Source: Phoronis australis
Lineage: Eukaryota; Phoronida; Phoronidae
DNA: 64,000 bases
Direction: 5' to 3'
NCBI GenBank assembly: GCA_002633005.1
Contig: NMRA01000548.1
Coordinates: forward strand, 223,001 to 287,000
Shown here: positions 1 through 11,400 of the stretch, piece by piece
How the letters are laid out: every line of letters starts with the position of its first letter
Position numbering within the stretch: the stretch's first letter is position 1
Notes under the pieces: generated by a model
Seen by the model: the letters and a program-made list of their open reading frames with translations, nothing else
The model's database searches: none
What the model was told of the DNA's origin: nothing
Translations under genes and position numbers: made by a program

Positions 1-2873
1 TGCAAGACTTTATCAAAAGTGGCAATCGTTGTTGCATATCTCAATTTGGACATACAAAACTTTCTCTGCTCTTTCCAGTTTGAACAATACGGTGTGTCGG
101 ACAAGCCTGAAAATCGAAATAGCATAAAAATCAGTTCATAAGAGATCTACCATTGCTAAGAATGCAACTGCTTCTTGATCTTGTAGTTCGGGAGACTAAC
201 ACCTATGGTAGAAGCTACAAAACACAGTACGGTCTTCACTCGGGAATGTCAACATTGGGTAATCTCTCGATATGCCAGAAGCAGGCTTCTTTTGAAATCA
301 CATGGCAGCACATGACGGCGACATCCCGTTGCTCCCAACTTGTTCGATTCCATAGCCCAACAAGTTGGGAAGTTTACCCCCGTAGCCAATATCTTACACG
401 ACTGATTAACTCCATTCTGGCACTAGGGTTGGAGAGCCTGCGCTCTTTTGTTCGATAATTGCCAATAGCATTTCTGAATTCCTCGTCACATGTTGATCAT
501 GTTGCATTTTTGAATCACCAAAATCGCCCAACTACAACAGAATTTAAGACAATTTATTGTGTCCAAACGGATTACCAACACACTGCGTTCTGAATACGCG
601 TTCGGTAATAGCGTGCAACCACCATACATTTACTTTGAAGCTTGGGAGATAATTGACCTGCTTGTTATCATATGGCACAAAAAAGAGCCGGGCAGCTAAC
701 AAAAGAGCCAGATGTTATCGCACGTTCAGCACCCCTCACGTCTGGAAAAGTTACTGAACGACAGAACGCTGTAATGAATCAGGTCTAGACCAAATTTGAC
801 TCCTTCGTATTCGCAGCGTAATCGTGAAACATTCTGTAATATAATCCCACAATAGTTCTCCATGAATCTGTTAGGACTGGAAGTGCTCTAAATATACGTG
901 CTCCCTACAAACTGGAACATTCAAGACTTTTCGGTTGCATTTGAATCCGAAAACTATGACCATGATTTTTAAATTTCATCCACCGCCTTGCAGCGCCATT
1001 AGCCTCATGTGCGCCTGTGCGAAATTATGCTTATAATATACGCGAAGTTTAGGTGCATGCACCAATATGCGAACCACTATAGGGTAAAAAGGCAGCAAAA
1101 GGGTATTATTTCGCATGGGCGCCAAGGTGCTCCAATACAGATATAATACAAAACTTTTTACCAAGTTCCTTGAAAATACGCCAAGGAAACTAAAGACAAA
1201 CGTTAAAAATGCCATAAGGATCGCACAGCGGTCGGTAGTTGAAACGTGTGCGCCTTTACACAAATTAATGTATGTGGGCCTATACAGGGGATATTGCCTG
1301 GGCCTATATGCAAAGCTTATAGGCGCATGCGCCAACATGCGAATACATGATTGGTAAAAAGGCTGCGAAAAAGAAATCCTTTCGGATACCATGACAAGCC
1401 CATAGGCACGCCAATATACGTAGTATATTTGTAACAAATTTTAGGAGTTGGACAGAATATGAAAACAGGGTTCAAGATCGATGCAACACAAAGACAAACA
1501 ATACCCTGGTAATGAGAAATATGAAAAGTTTACTGAGTACCTAGGAAGTGAGGATTGTGAAGCTGGATACGACGAAGTAATGGCCGACTCGATACAGCTC
1601 TCCCTTTAGATAGGAACTCTCTAACTGCAGACGGCCCATTCACGATTACCACATTACTGTAAGGTAAAGAACACCTGTGTCAAACATATGGCAATGGACA
1701 GGGGGCGCTCTGTCAATTGATGCTGGGCCAAATAGTATTGACATATCAATTTCATTCACTGATCTCAGTACTTAACAACGACTCGATGAAGTTTGCAAAG
1801 AGATTCGATAAACTGAGCCGGTCCGAAGTCACGACTAAAAGCCTAAAATTTGCATTTCCGAGGTACCTGCTGGCCTAACATCTTTATAAATTGGCTATTT
1901 CGAGATTCACTGACGCTTTCAGTTTCCGGCGGTGACGTGAGATCATTTCTAAACATGGCACCTCGACTGGAAAAAGTTTAATAAGAACAACGTTATAACT
2001 CATATCAGGCGACCCCACTTCATTGTTGTTTGAAAATTTGCAATTGGCAAACGAAGTAAATTCCAAAATAAGAAAATAAAAAACATCACCTTATTATACA
2101 TTAAAACTGTTTCGAACTCGGACCTTTTGTATAGGGCTCGCCTCGACTGAAATCAGTGCATGAATTTACCTAGAAAACAGGTTTTAGCGGTATTTGATAC
2201 TAAGAAGGCCTATGCAGTTGCTATTTAAGATCAAATATAAAGAAAGCTGTAACAGATCACTTCATGTTCGTCCAGCTTTTGATTTTATTCATGAAAATCG
2301 CAAAAGTCCAATGAATTTCTCATAGTGATAGCAATTCAAAAATTCCCAACAGCACGTTTTGACGCATATACAGTAGGCATATAGTGCAAGACTAGTACCG
2401 ACAGTTGTAAAGCCTGTGGACTCCGCCTAACCAGCCAGTCGAGGGGCTACAGCGTTGCTCAAAAGAGTCGTCTGAAAGTTCCACGCGAATCCAATCAGCC
2501 CGATTCCCGAGGTGACTTGATTCCGAAGTTTTAGTTCGACTGATGAGATCGGTCAGTACACAACGCCGGTACGAGACTTACACTGACATCTGTAGGGGAT
2601 TTCCTTTGACCTTATTTCAAGCCGGGAATTCAAGGTCATTCACTCAAAAATGGATTAGGCCTACTTCACCTTTGGGGATTGCTTTCAACGTTAGAGGCCT
2701 ACTGCACCCACACCAAAGAATTCTTGTGCCCGCGTTCAGCCTGTAACTAATCATCTGTCGTGTGCCCAAGCCAAAATTGGCAGAACATCACTTCTCACTG
2801 AATCGTAGGCAGTTTGCAACAAATCGGGTCAAAGCGGCACTCATTGCCGACAGAGTGAACGGTAGTTGCTTAC
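1..2873. other. Non-coding stretch, no recognisable gene
   Basis: I see no conserved protein, RNA gene or complete transposon here. Open frames are short and show no domain motif. The only clear structure is a 50-bp direct repeat (1051-1100 and 1321-1370). The downstream exons of the P450 at 2874-3277 should lie in this direction on the minus strand, but none with a P450 motif was found, so the next intron probably runs past the left edge. Confidence 0.5.
1051..1370. repeat. Direct repeat, 50-bp units 270 bp apart
   Basis: Positions 1051-1100 and 1321-1370 align without gaps. Both contain GCATGC, then CCAA, ATGCGAA and GGTAAAAAGGC. The sequence between them does not repeat further. It may be an old duplication or part of a dispersed repeat. 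Confidence 0.5.
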
Positions 2874-3277
2874 CTGTTGTTGCGCTCAACAACAAAAATA
2901 TCTCCATACCGTCTCGCCAGCTCATGGTACGTAACGAAAATTGGGACATTTTGTCGTAGGAAAGGTGAAATTCCAATAAAAGGAGCAGGCGGAATATAAG
3001 GCCAATGATTCCATAACGGCAAGGTCCTTCCTGCTAATAACCATGCTAAGTTCCGACTGTAGGAAGCAGCCACGCGGTATAGTACAAGCAAGACTAACAC
3101 AGAACACACCACAAGAGTTGCGAAGTCGAACATGAGTCTAACATGCGTCGTATAATTGTTCAAACTAGCCAATAAGAAAACGAATGCGTCCTTCATCAAG
3201 ACCGTAGTTAGTGAATGCCAGCTTGAAAGTATCAGCGGCTTCACGGTCATCACGTGACCACGAACGATTTGCGCCAA
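2874..3277 (-). CDS. Cytochrome P450, N-terminal exon (partial)
   Basis: This is the first coding exon of a probable microsomal cytochrome P450, a haem monooxygenase of the ER membrane. A hydrophobic anchor (FDFATLVVCSVLVLLVLY) is followed by a Pro-rich hinge (PPAPFIGISPF, replacing the usual PPGP) and HELARRYGDIFVVE, which matches the start of the family's first beta-sheet region. The exon ends in phase 2 at a good donor, GTAAGC, at 2873. The frame opens at 3277, but the methionine at 3133, directly before the anchor, gives a more usual P450 N-terminus. No haem-binding exon is in the window, so the CYP family cannot be set and a pseudogene cannot be excluded. An AT-rich TATA-like stretch lies upstream near 3414-3432. 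Confidence 0.6.
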
Positions 3278-6200
3278 CCGTGTATAACTTGCATGAATGG
3301 CGTGTCGGTAATTAACATATTACGTGCCCTGTACATATAGCACTAGTTGTTTTTCCATTTCCTTTTCAAAACAAATCTTCATCATCGACATAAAATGTCC
3401 ACTATAACTCGGAAAATATATATAAATAAAACATATATTTTCGTGTCATTCATTTGTTTAAATAAAAATTATTCTAAATAAAAAATATTCGATTTACGCA
3501 GTCACATATGCTACTTTTGATCGACTTTGTGGATTAAGCAACCAAGTTAAGAGGAGTTCTACGGTAGATTCCAGTAAGCTATATCACTGTGCCTGGTAAA
3601 GGGCAAACCACAGGCTGAGATGGGACCAAAAATAACAACTTCAAACTCTGATTCTTTACTTGCATCTTGGTGAAAAAATTAAAGCGATTCCGAAAATTAC
3701 CAACACTACAAAAAATTTGAAATAGTTGAAAATCAAAAGTTCAGAGTTAATACATGTACCACCTTAACCACCGTAAATATATGAATATGACATGGCCAAT
3801 GACCTTGAAACTATTTTTATTTGGAAATGTCATCCTGGAGCTCCATAAATACAGCAGAATGCAGGTGTGTTTCAACAGTTTACCACAGCAGCCATTTATC
3901 TTTGAGACAAAAACGACAGTATTATTGATAAACATTTACAGAAATGCATTTATTCATTTTTAAACAACTAACACTTAACAGCTGAAGGACCCACACAGTT
4001 CTCACATGCTCAAAGGAACATTTTTGTAGGACTGTCATCTGTAAAACTTGGACACTCACAAAACATTTTCATCGAGAAAGTATTTTAATATGAGCTCTTA
4101 AAAGCCAACATCATGGCTAACAATGTTCATAATAGCTTACTACTAAAATAAACAACTCTATTTTTACATGGAACAGTGATGACCGGCATGACATATGAAA
4201 GGACAACACAAGATGGAAATTAAAATGACAAAAAACGATGTATATACAATGATCTTTGAGCCCAACTGTCTCGAGATGAACATTAAACAAGTTGAGCGTT
4301 TATTTTACATTGATAAAAAAGATGTCTAATTCCATTAACAGGTAACATTCAAGTTGGCCAAACAAGTGATTTTTCACTAATTAAAAAATAATTCACTAGC
4401 CAATGTTAGCAAGCAATAAAATATTTTTACTAAAAAATTTGGGCTTTACCACACGGGTGATGGATAAAAAAGTTCATCATGAAACAATACATCTTCAAGA
4501 ACAGAATTACCACGCATATTTTACTTATAAATACTGTGCAACATCTATCTATACTAGTATCAGATATTGGCATATGTCTTAAACTTAAAAAGCACACATG
4601 TCTTAAAGCCTAACTTCAACGGAATTTTATCTTAGATGTATTGGGCTAACCAGGTAGTTCTAGCAAAGCAAGTTTAATCGAAAAAATAAGATAATGAGAA
4701 TTCAGTCACGTAAATGTAAGCCAGTCAAATGACAGGTGAAGCTGCCTACTTGTGCCATATTGCGTCACCGCGAGATCCCAGGCAAAACAACAAAAGACCG
4801 ATAACAGTTATATTGAATAGTGGTCTGAATAGGTCACCATTGCGGGCGGAAATAATAAAATGGGTATGTAACTATCGCAACCATTAAGCAATTAAAATAC
4901 AGGAGATGGCAATTTCTTGGTTTCAGATGAAACGGTAACAACTGGAATGGATCTTAACACCGATATGAAAATAATATTAACACTTTGACGAAAATTGATA
5001 AAGGTAACAAGGCAACCTAATGACATGTTACTACAATAAACTTAATTACCACTATATGCTAAATAGCCAAGCAAACAATACCAACATTAAATACATGTTC
5101 AAAAAATCTCAGCAGTTCCGGACACAATATACAGCACAAGAGAAAGTTTTATATCTTCAATTGTTCATAAAAGATAAGTAACACCAAATAAATGCTTATT
5201 GTTTTTAGTTCTAAACCAGAGCTACAACAGCACAATCCATTTTGAACAACTGCGGCCAGCAACAAAAATTTTAGGAGCTCTTCAAGAATGAAGATCAGAT
5301 AGTTATTTTGTCCCAAATTGGTGAGATGTTACAGTAACATGATGTTACAGTTGCAAATTTGGGTTCTCAAAGTTTAATACTAAAAAATATGGAATTTGAA
5401 AATATGAGCCCTTTAAGACCAGATCGACTGACTGCAACACATTACACCAAACAAGTGTGTTTGCGTATGGTGTGTGTGTGGGGGGGGGTGTGGTGCGGAG
5501 GTGTGGTGTGGGTAAGTGTATGTTTGTGGGTAATACACTTGTCACTGTAAGTGAATAACTGAGGGACAGTGAAAATATCGAAAACTATATAACACTCATG
5601 TGCCAGTCATAATTATACCGTCAACAAGACATTCAGAAATTGACTTAAACCTTCTACTGGGCATATCACCAGCTAGTCCCATGTTTGCATACAGACATTA
5701 CAGCATTGTGACTATGTACTGTAGGTTGACTGAGCTGTGTGGATCCTACTCCCAAGTTTTATGAACACTGAAAGATGGGGGAGTGCAGGGGTACATCTTC
5801 AGAAATCACGTCCAGCACACAAGTTTTCCTCAACAAAGGTAACAGTACTTAACAGACAACTTTTTTTCTGTAGTTTAACCCAAATAGATTTAACTTTACT
5901 GGGAGCAAAATTCACACTTTTACTATACTCATAACTACACACGAATTGAAGCCCATGGCATATGAAGGCAGATATGTTGTTTCAGATAGTATACAAATGC
6001 TCGATGCCAAGCGCTACATCAACTCGCTTAATGCAACCAGGCAAAATTTCCAGACTGGCAAAGAAGAACTGAGGTCGCCACACCCCTTTTGTAAGTGCCA
6101 AAAATGAAATGATTGAGATACCTGAAATGAAAAGCTGGCAAACTCGGCAAATGTCTGCCTATACTTGTGAGCTTGCCCTAATGAATTTTTTTTGCTGGAA

Positions 6201-6538
6201 CAGAAAATTAGGAGTGTCTCACATGTTGGGTAACGACCAATTTTCCCTCTCCTGAGCCCAATATCCCATGTTAAGGCTCGTCTTCGGAGGAAGACAAACA
6301 TAATTGTTTCCTTCTGTTTACTTCTTGTAGTATTTTGCATGCAAGCAGGATGGTGTGATGACTTCATAGCTATCCGGGATTTTTAAAACGAATTCTGAGG
6401 TTGCCTTGGTGAACAACAAATCGCCAAATTGAGCATAGCCTTAGTTTTGAATTCAAAACTCCTTCACTGGTACAGCCACACACAATACAAGTAGAACAAT
6501 AACTCTTAACATGTAATAGTATGAATCACAGCAACCAC
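3278..6538. other. AT-rich intergenic spacer
   Basis: No exon with recognisable homology was found between the P450 exon and the 3' end of NXF1. The stretch holds a GT-rich microsatellite (5455-5530) and fragments of dispersed repeats, for example an AAATTGGTGAGAT end near 5317. A 117-codon open frame on the minus strand (6014-6367) has no recognisable domain. Confidence 0.5.
5455..5530 (+). repeat. GT/G-rich microsatellite
   Basis: An imperfect (GT)n tract with a run of nine G's and interspersed TGTGG units. Overlapping open frames on both strands here are artefacts of low complexity. Confidence 0.7.
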
Positions 6539-6546
6539 ACTACATC

Positions 6547-6657
6547 GGTAATGGTCTGATATAATGCGCCCGAATTTTGAGAACCAGTTTTCTCCACTGA
6601 ATAACGGGCATCAAACTGGTTCTCAAAATGCGGGCACAATATGTCAGACTATTGCCC
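6547..6657 (+). mobile_element. Fold-back MITE, hAT-like, copy 1
   Basis: The two ends form long imperfect inverted repeats (outer ends GGTAATGGTCTGATAT and GGGCAATAGTCTGACAT, inner part TTTTGAGAACCAGTTT) around a short centre. The element is flanked by an exact 8-bp direct repeat, ACTACATC, at 6539-6546 and 6658-6665. An 8-bp target duplication is the hallmark of hAT transposons. It lies just beyond the candidate polyadenylation signal of NXF1. A second copy is at 21065-21175. Confidence 0.8.
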
Positions 6658-6670
6658 ACTACATCTATAA

Positions 6671-6676
6671 TTTATT
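6671..6676 (-). terminator. Candidate polyadenylation signal of NXF1
   Basis: On the minus strand this reads AATAAA, about 155 bases after the NXF1 stop codon. It is the nearest canonical signal I see. Cleavage would fall at the edge of the MITE at 6547-6657. Confidence 0.45.
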
Positions 6677-6831
6677 GAAACAACCTTTAACTAAAGCATC
6701 AAGTTCACATTGTGAACATGCAATAATCGTTCAGGTAAAAATGGCTAGCAGTGACGTGCAGCTCAAATCCGACGAAATACAAGTTGCAACTTTCCAGACC
6801 TGTTTCAAAAGGCCTGAAGACATAACATGGA

Positions 6832-8424
6832 TCAAACAAATGCCTCTTCTGGTATCTTCCCCTTTGACTTGAGGTCAAAATATGCTTTAGCTGCATTCTC
6901 GTAACTCCACTCATTCTGTTTCAAGCACCTGTCAACATAACATCAAGCACCTGTCAATGCAACATCAAGCACCTGTCGATACAACATCAAGCACCTGTCA
7001 ATACAACATCAAAATGTATGATAAGACAAGTCCCAAGGTATGTCCCTTATACTGTCTTATGATCTCACCCCATTGAAAGGTATTGGTCGCAACTTCAAGA
7101 TGCATCAGTTTGCATGGTTGCCATCGACTGTCAATCATATATTAACCAGACATCAACATTAATTTTTGTTCTCCACACAAAAATACTTTAACTAATCTTT
7201 CTATAAATCAACCACGTCAAAAAATTACTGTGAACTAAAGAGCAACTCATACTGCGGTCAACTACTCACCAAATATGATAACTGCATTTATTGCAAAAGC
7301 ATCGAAACAATTGAATACATTTGGTAATTAGCTGTGGAACAGTTACAGTTATTGTAAAATGCAAAAGTAGCCACAATGAACTCAATAGACTTGGTGAAAG
7401 GCACAAATAACCATTCTTGACATTGAAATTTGCTTCATCAACTTTGCTTGTCTTGACCGCAAGAATATGAAATTGGGTCAAATGAGTTGCTTCAATGTTG
7501 AATGTTTCCTAATCTTCATAACAGTCTGGATTAATGTTAATGTTCACGGTCATCTAAACACCCAACCTAACTTCGCTTTCAAACCCCATGTTCGGATATT
7601 TATAAACTTTGTTGATTCAGAAGCTTTTCAGTTTAAGCAACTTGGACATTAACCTTAACACAAGCAAGAAAACCCAACTATAAGTAGGGATTCTTCAGTT
7701 TGTGACACAATATGGCGGACAGGTGAAACTTCGTTGTGCCCAATTTCTCAATAAAAAATAGCTTTTCAGGAAAATTTACTTTACTGTAGCATGGTTTGCA
7801 TGATGAAACTATTACCAAACAACATTTGCTAAAAATTTTGAATCCTAGTAAATCACTGAAAAATAGAAATATGTCAATTTCACCCATTATCTTTATCCAA
7901 TTAACTCCATCTGGTGGTTTAGCAAAGTAACAACCTCTCATATTGTTTTGGCACATAGCATGACACCCCTTCAATTCCACCTTTCTCAGTTCAATTTTCA
8001 GCAAAAAATAAAAAAAAACACCGCTCTAACTTCTTGCTAGGCCCAGAAACCATTTGTAATCTAATTAATGCACAATTTGAGATCAACCAACTCGACTTAA
8101 CAGCGGTTTGTAAATGGCTCAATCCAAAACTAAGCATCTTTGACAACGAAATCGCAGAGGACAAACAAATTGAGGCTTTAAACACTGAACAAAGCTGTGT
8201 TTTTGAAAGGTCTGTGCCATACATGCAGGGAGGTCACTAAAATGAACAAGGAGAACTTACTGTTCCGAGAATGACACATTCATACCCGACTGTTGTGCAA
8301 ACTGACGGATCATCTCCTGCTTCAGAGCCTCTGACGGCTCATCCATGGGTGAGTTGACGGCGGTAGCAGCGGCCCCAGACACAGGGCTTGTTGATGGGGT
8401 CGGTGCAGGAACGGAGAAGGCGGC
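6832..8424 (-). CDS. NXF1: NXF1 exons: linker and UBA domain with stop codon
   Basis: Exon 8424-8261 encodes a Pro/Ala/Ser linker (AFSVPAPTPSTSPVSG) and the start of the UBA fold (LKQEMIRQFAQQSGMNVSF). The last exon, 6928-6832, gives CLKQNEWSYENAAKAYFDLK and ends KIPEEAFV before TGA at 6834-6832, matching human [20 protein letters not shown] and IPEVAF. The UBA domain is the second FG-nucleoporin binding site. The human NNWDY is NEWSY here. The acceptor of the last exon lies in the first of four 22-bp tandem repeats (6921-7008). Confidence 0.93.
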
Positions 8425-11400
8425 CTTGGGGAAGAAATGAAGGAAATGCTAGCCTTGGCAGAATGTTTAGAAATAAAACCACAGGTATCTGTCGTGAAAG
8501 ATGTTGATCCAATATATATCTGCACTTTCTGACTGTGAATTATGTTACCTTGAAATTCTGGCTAGGAAACCAAATAAATAACTTTAGTTCCATAAAGGTC
8601 TAACTATAAATTACAAACTTTTCATTAAGACAATTAGCATAACAGTTCTTAGAGAACATCACAACAGCTGATCAAAAAGTACGAATTAACAAAGTAAAAA
8701 AGCAAAATTCAATTTTCAGTTTTAGCCAGCTAAAGAGCACAAAGTGCAGCATTGAGTACCATTCTGTTAAAAATGTGTAAACTGCTAGAATAAAATTTAC
8801 TCCAGAAAACAAAACAGGTCTGCAACTTTTGAGTCGATTCTGTTGATAGAAAATGAATGTCTATCAAAACATGACGACATGAAAAAGAACATTACTGCCA
8901 GTCATCGGTCAATCCAGTTTATAGACCACACCACCTACCTTAGCCTGCTCCGGTGATACATTTGTAATATTCAGTTGGTCGTTTGATATTAGTATCCTAA
9001 AATGGAAAATAAAAGACCCAAATTCAACCTCACGTTAAACCGCAACAATAGCGATGACAGACTAGTGACCCGAAACTAAATCCACAGTCCCAAGGAGCCG
9101 CTGACTTCTCCACATTTGACATAGGCTTAAATCGATATCAAATATCAAAACTAAAGAGTGACTACGAACTTGTAACAGTAGCTCTTCACCCATTTAGCAC
9201 ACACTAAGGAGCATACGTGAGATTTTAGATCATTGAAACCTTCAAGAACAAGAGCAACTCAGAGCGTTGAAATGCGCCCACAATTGCACCGTATACGGTA
9301 TACTTCTAGGGTTGTTTATTGGTACCATAAAGTGGCCAGTAAAGGGCATATATGTAGTATGTTGTACTTTGCAAAATGGAAAGGCATGGTCACTGTCTCC
9401 TCAATAGGCTAGGGGCAAAATGTGAGTGATCTTCATAATACAAGCACATCCTATACATCAGTTGCTTAAAGCACCACAAAAACATAGAATTCAAAACAAA
9501 TTTACCAACATAAATTTAGTAAAGATCCTGCAAACGGTTTGGGAGATACAGCCATGGGCGCAAAAAAAAAACTGCCACTAGGAGGCGCCACAGTAATCAA
9601 AGTCATGGGAAATTCAGCGTCAACCGTCCTCTTCATAGTAAGAACAAACATGCCCAATTTTCACAATCATACTTAGAGCGGTTTGGTTGATAGAGGGGTG
9701 GACGCCAAAAAACAGACTCAAAAACAGTAAAAAAGGCTGCTGCGTGTCGCAAACTAGGTCGAATCCATCCGAAAACGGGAGGATAGCGTCATCTCACTAA
9801 TAGGTGCCTACATACCAAATTTCATGAAAATCCGTTCAGGGCTTTTGAAGATACAAAGGTAAGCGCAAAAAACTAAAATTGCCACTAGGGGGAACACCGG
9901 TAGTTGGATCCGTCCGAAAGTTCGCACATGCCGTCCAATTCATGAATGGAACATATGTGCCAAATTTCATGAACGTATGTCAAAGGGTTTTGGAGATAGA
10001 GCAGCGGACGCCGGACGGACACCGCCCGGACGGACAGAGATGACGACATAATGCGTCCACATATAAATATGTGGGCGCATAAAAATGAACAAAATAAAAC
10101 TTTCAGTCCATTATTTGTTTGCTTTGTACTGTATATGTGTCATAAAAGATCATTTGGTAAAGATTACATTATCTGCAACGAACTAATCTTGCCATGAAAA
10201 TAGAAAAATTTGGCAATTCCTTTGCGCGGAATAAGTGAAAAAAATATGCTGTTCTGTTGAAGGTAATAACACAACTGCAAAGGGCACAAAACATATTTTT
10301 GTCACGATTTCAAGAATTAATAAGAGCATCAACACTTCTCACATAATCTACTCACCCGCCACTCTCTGCTGGCACTGCTATGAAAGTTCGACTGAAGTGG
10401 CGATGAACACAGTCAGGTCCACGCTGGTTGTTGGGCTCCTTGAAAATACCACTAACAGTGAACGACAGGAGCGTAGGCTGGAATGAAGAGACAAGGTGCT
10501 TTGTCTGTGAAATGTTCGCCATAAATACACGTACAGGCATCACATGCACAGGCACGCATGCCCGTACGCACATGGATACATACAGGCCACAGAGTTCCTA
10601 TCCTCACAACAGACTGAAATTTAAAGCTACAGATACCGATATTCTGTAAAAGAAACAAACTCCATAATCAGATTTAATTCTATTTACGACAGTTAGAAAA
10701 CTGGCCATCAGTTGCTGCTTACTCAAATGAGAAGTGATTACTGGGATTGAAAACAACAGACAGTTGGTTATTGCGTGAGACCATCCTCGGCGCATAACAT
10801 GTCCTGCTGCAACAAGCCAACTCAAATAGCCCGGATGTATGCAATAACGAACTGATCGCTTTTTCCAAGCCCCGAAATAACCAATACAGAACAAATAGAG
10901 ACTCAATTTTATAACTGCAAATGGCAGTTTAAAAGATAAATTTGCACCCTTCTAACTAATATGCTAATGTACAGCAGGAACTTAATGGCAATGGCCCTTT
11001 AACATCGTCTACGCTAAACAAAATGCAGTTGTATTCATTGGCAACTGGCAAATGTGACATGGTTCAGTGATTTGTGCTGGATGATTTTTGCCACAAAACT
11101 CGTTCTTAAAAACATTTGGCAGTTTTCAACCTGCCTCATATTTACATTGTTGCTACATGTTGTACTTCCAACTAATTTGACCAAGCAATCACAGAGATAA
11201 GGAATTATCCAGCCAGTTCCAATTTAAAGCCAGTAAATACATTGCGACTTAAATCACGATATTTTCATCTTACAGTTCCTGCAGACAGAAAACAAACATT
11301 AAGGTGAGATGTGAAATCCACAGCTTCAGCAACGAGCGACACCAGTTCTAAACAAGCTACGGCCAGTAGAAAGTCTGCAGACAGTTATTACAGCATGGCA

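Noticed and set aside
976-1437. 153-codon open frame on the minus strand
   Set aside because: It overlaps a direct repeat, has no recognisable domain and is shadowed by an open frame on the other strand.
1-2870. Further exons of the P450
   Set aside because: No I-helix, ExxR, or haem-binding FxxGxRxC motif was found in any minus-strand frame.
5359-5550. Opposing open frames across the GT-rich tract
   Set aside because: Produced by the GT microsatellite, which lacks stops in several frames.
6014-6367. 117-codon open frame on the minus strand, downstream of NXF1
   Set aside because: No domain, no splice partners in phase and composition typical of the surrounding spacer.
6921-7008. CRISPR-like regular repeat spacing
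   Set aside because: The 22-bp units are head-to-tail with no unique spacers, in an animal gene.
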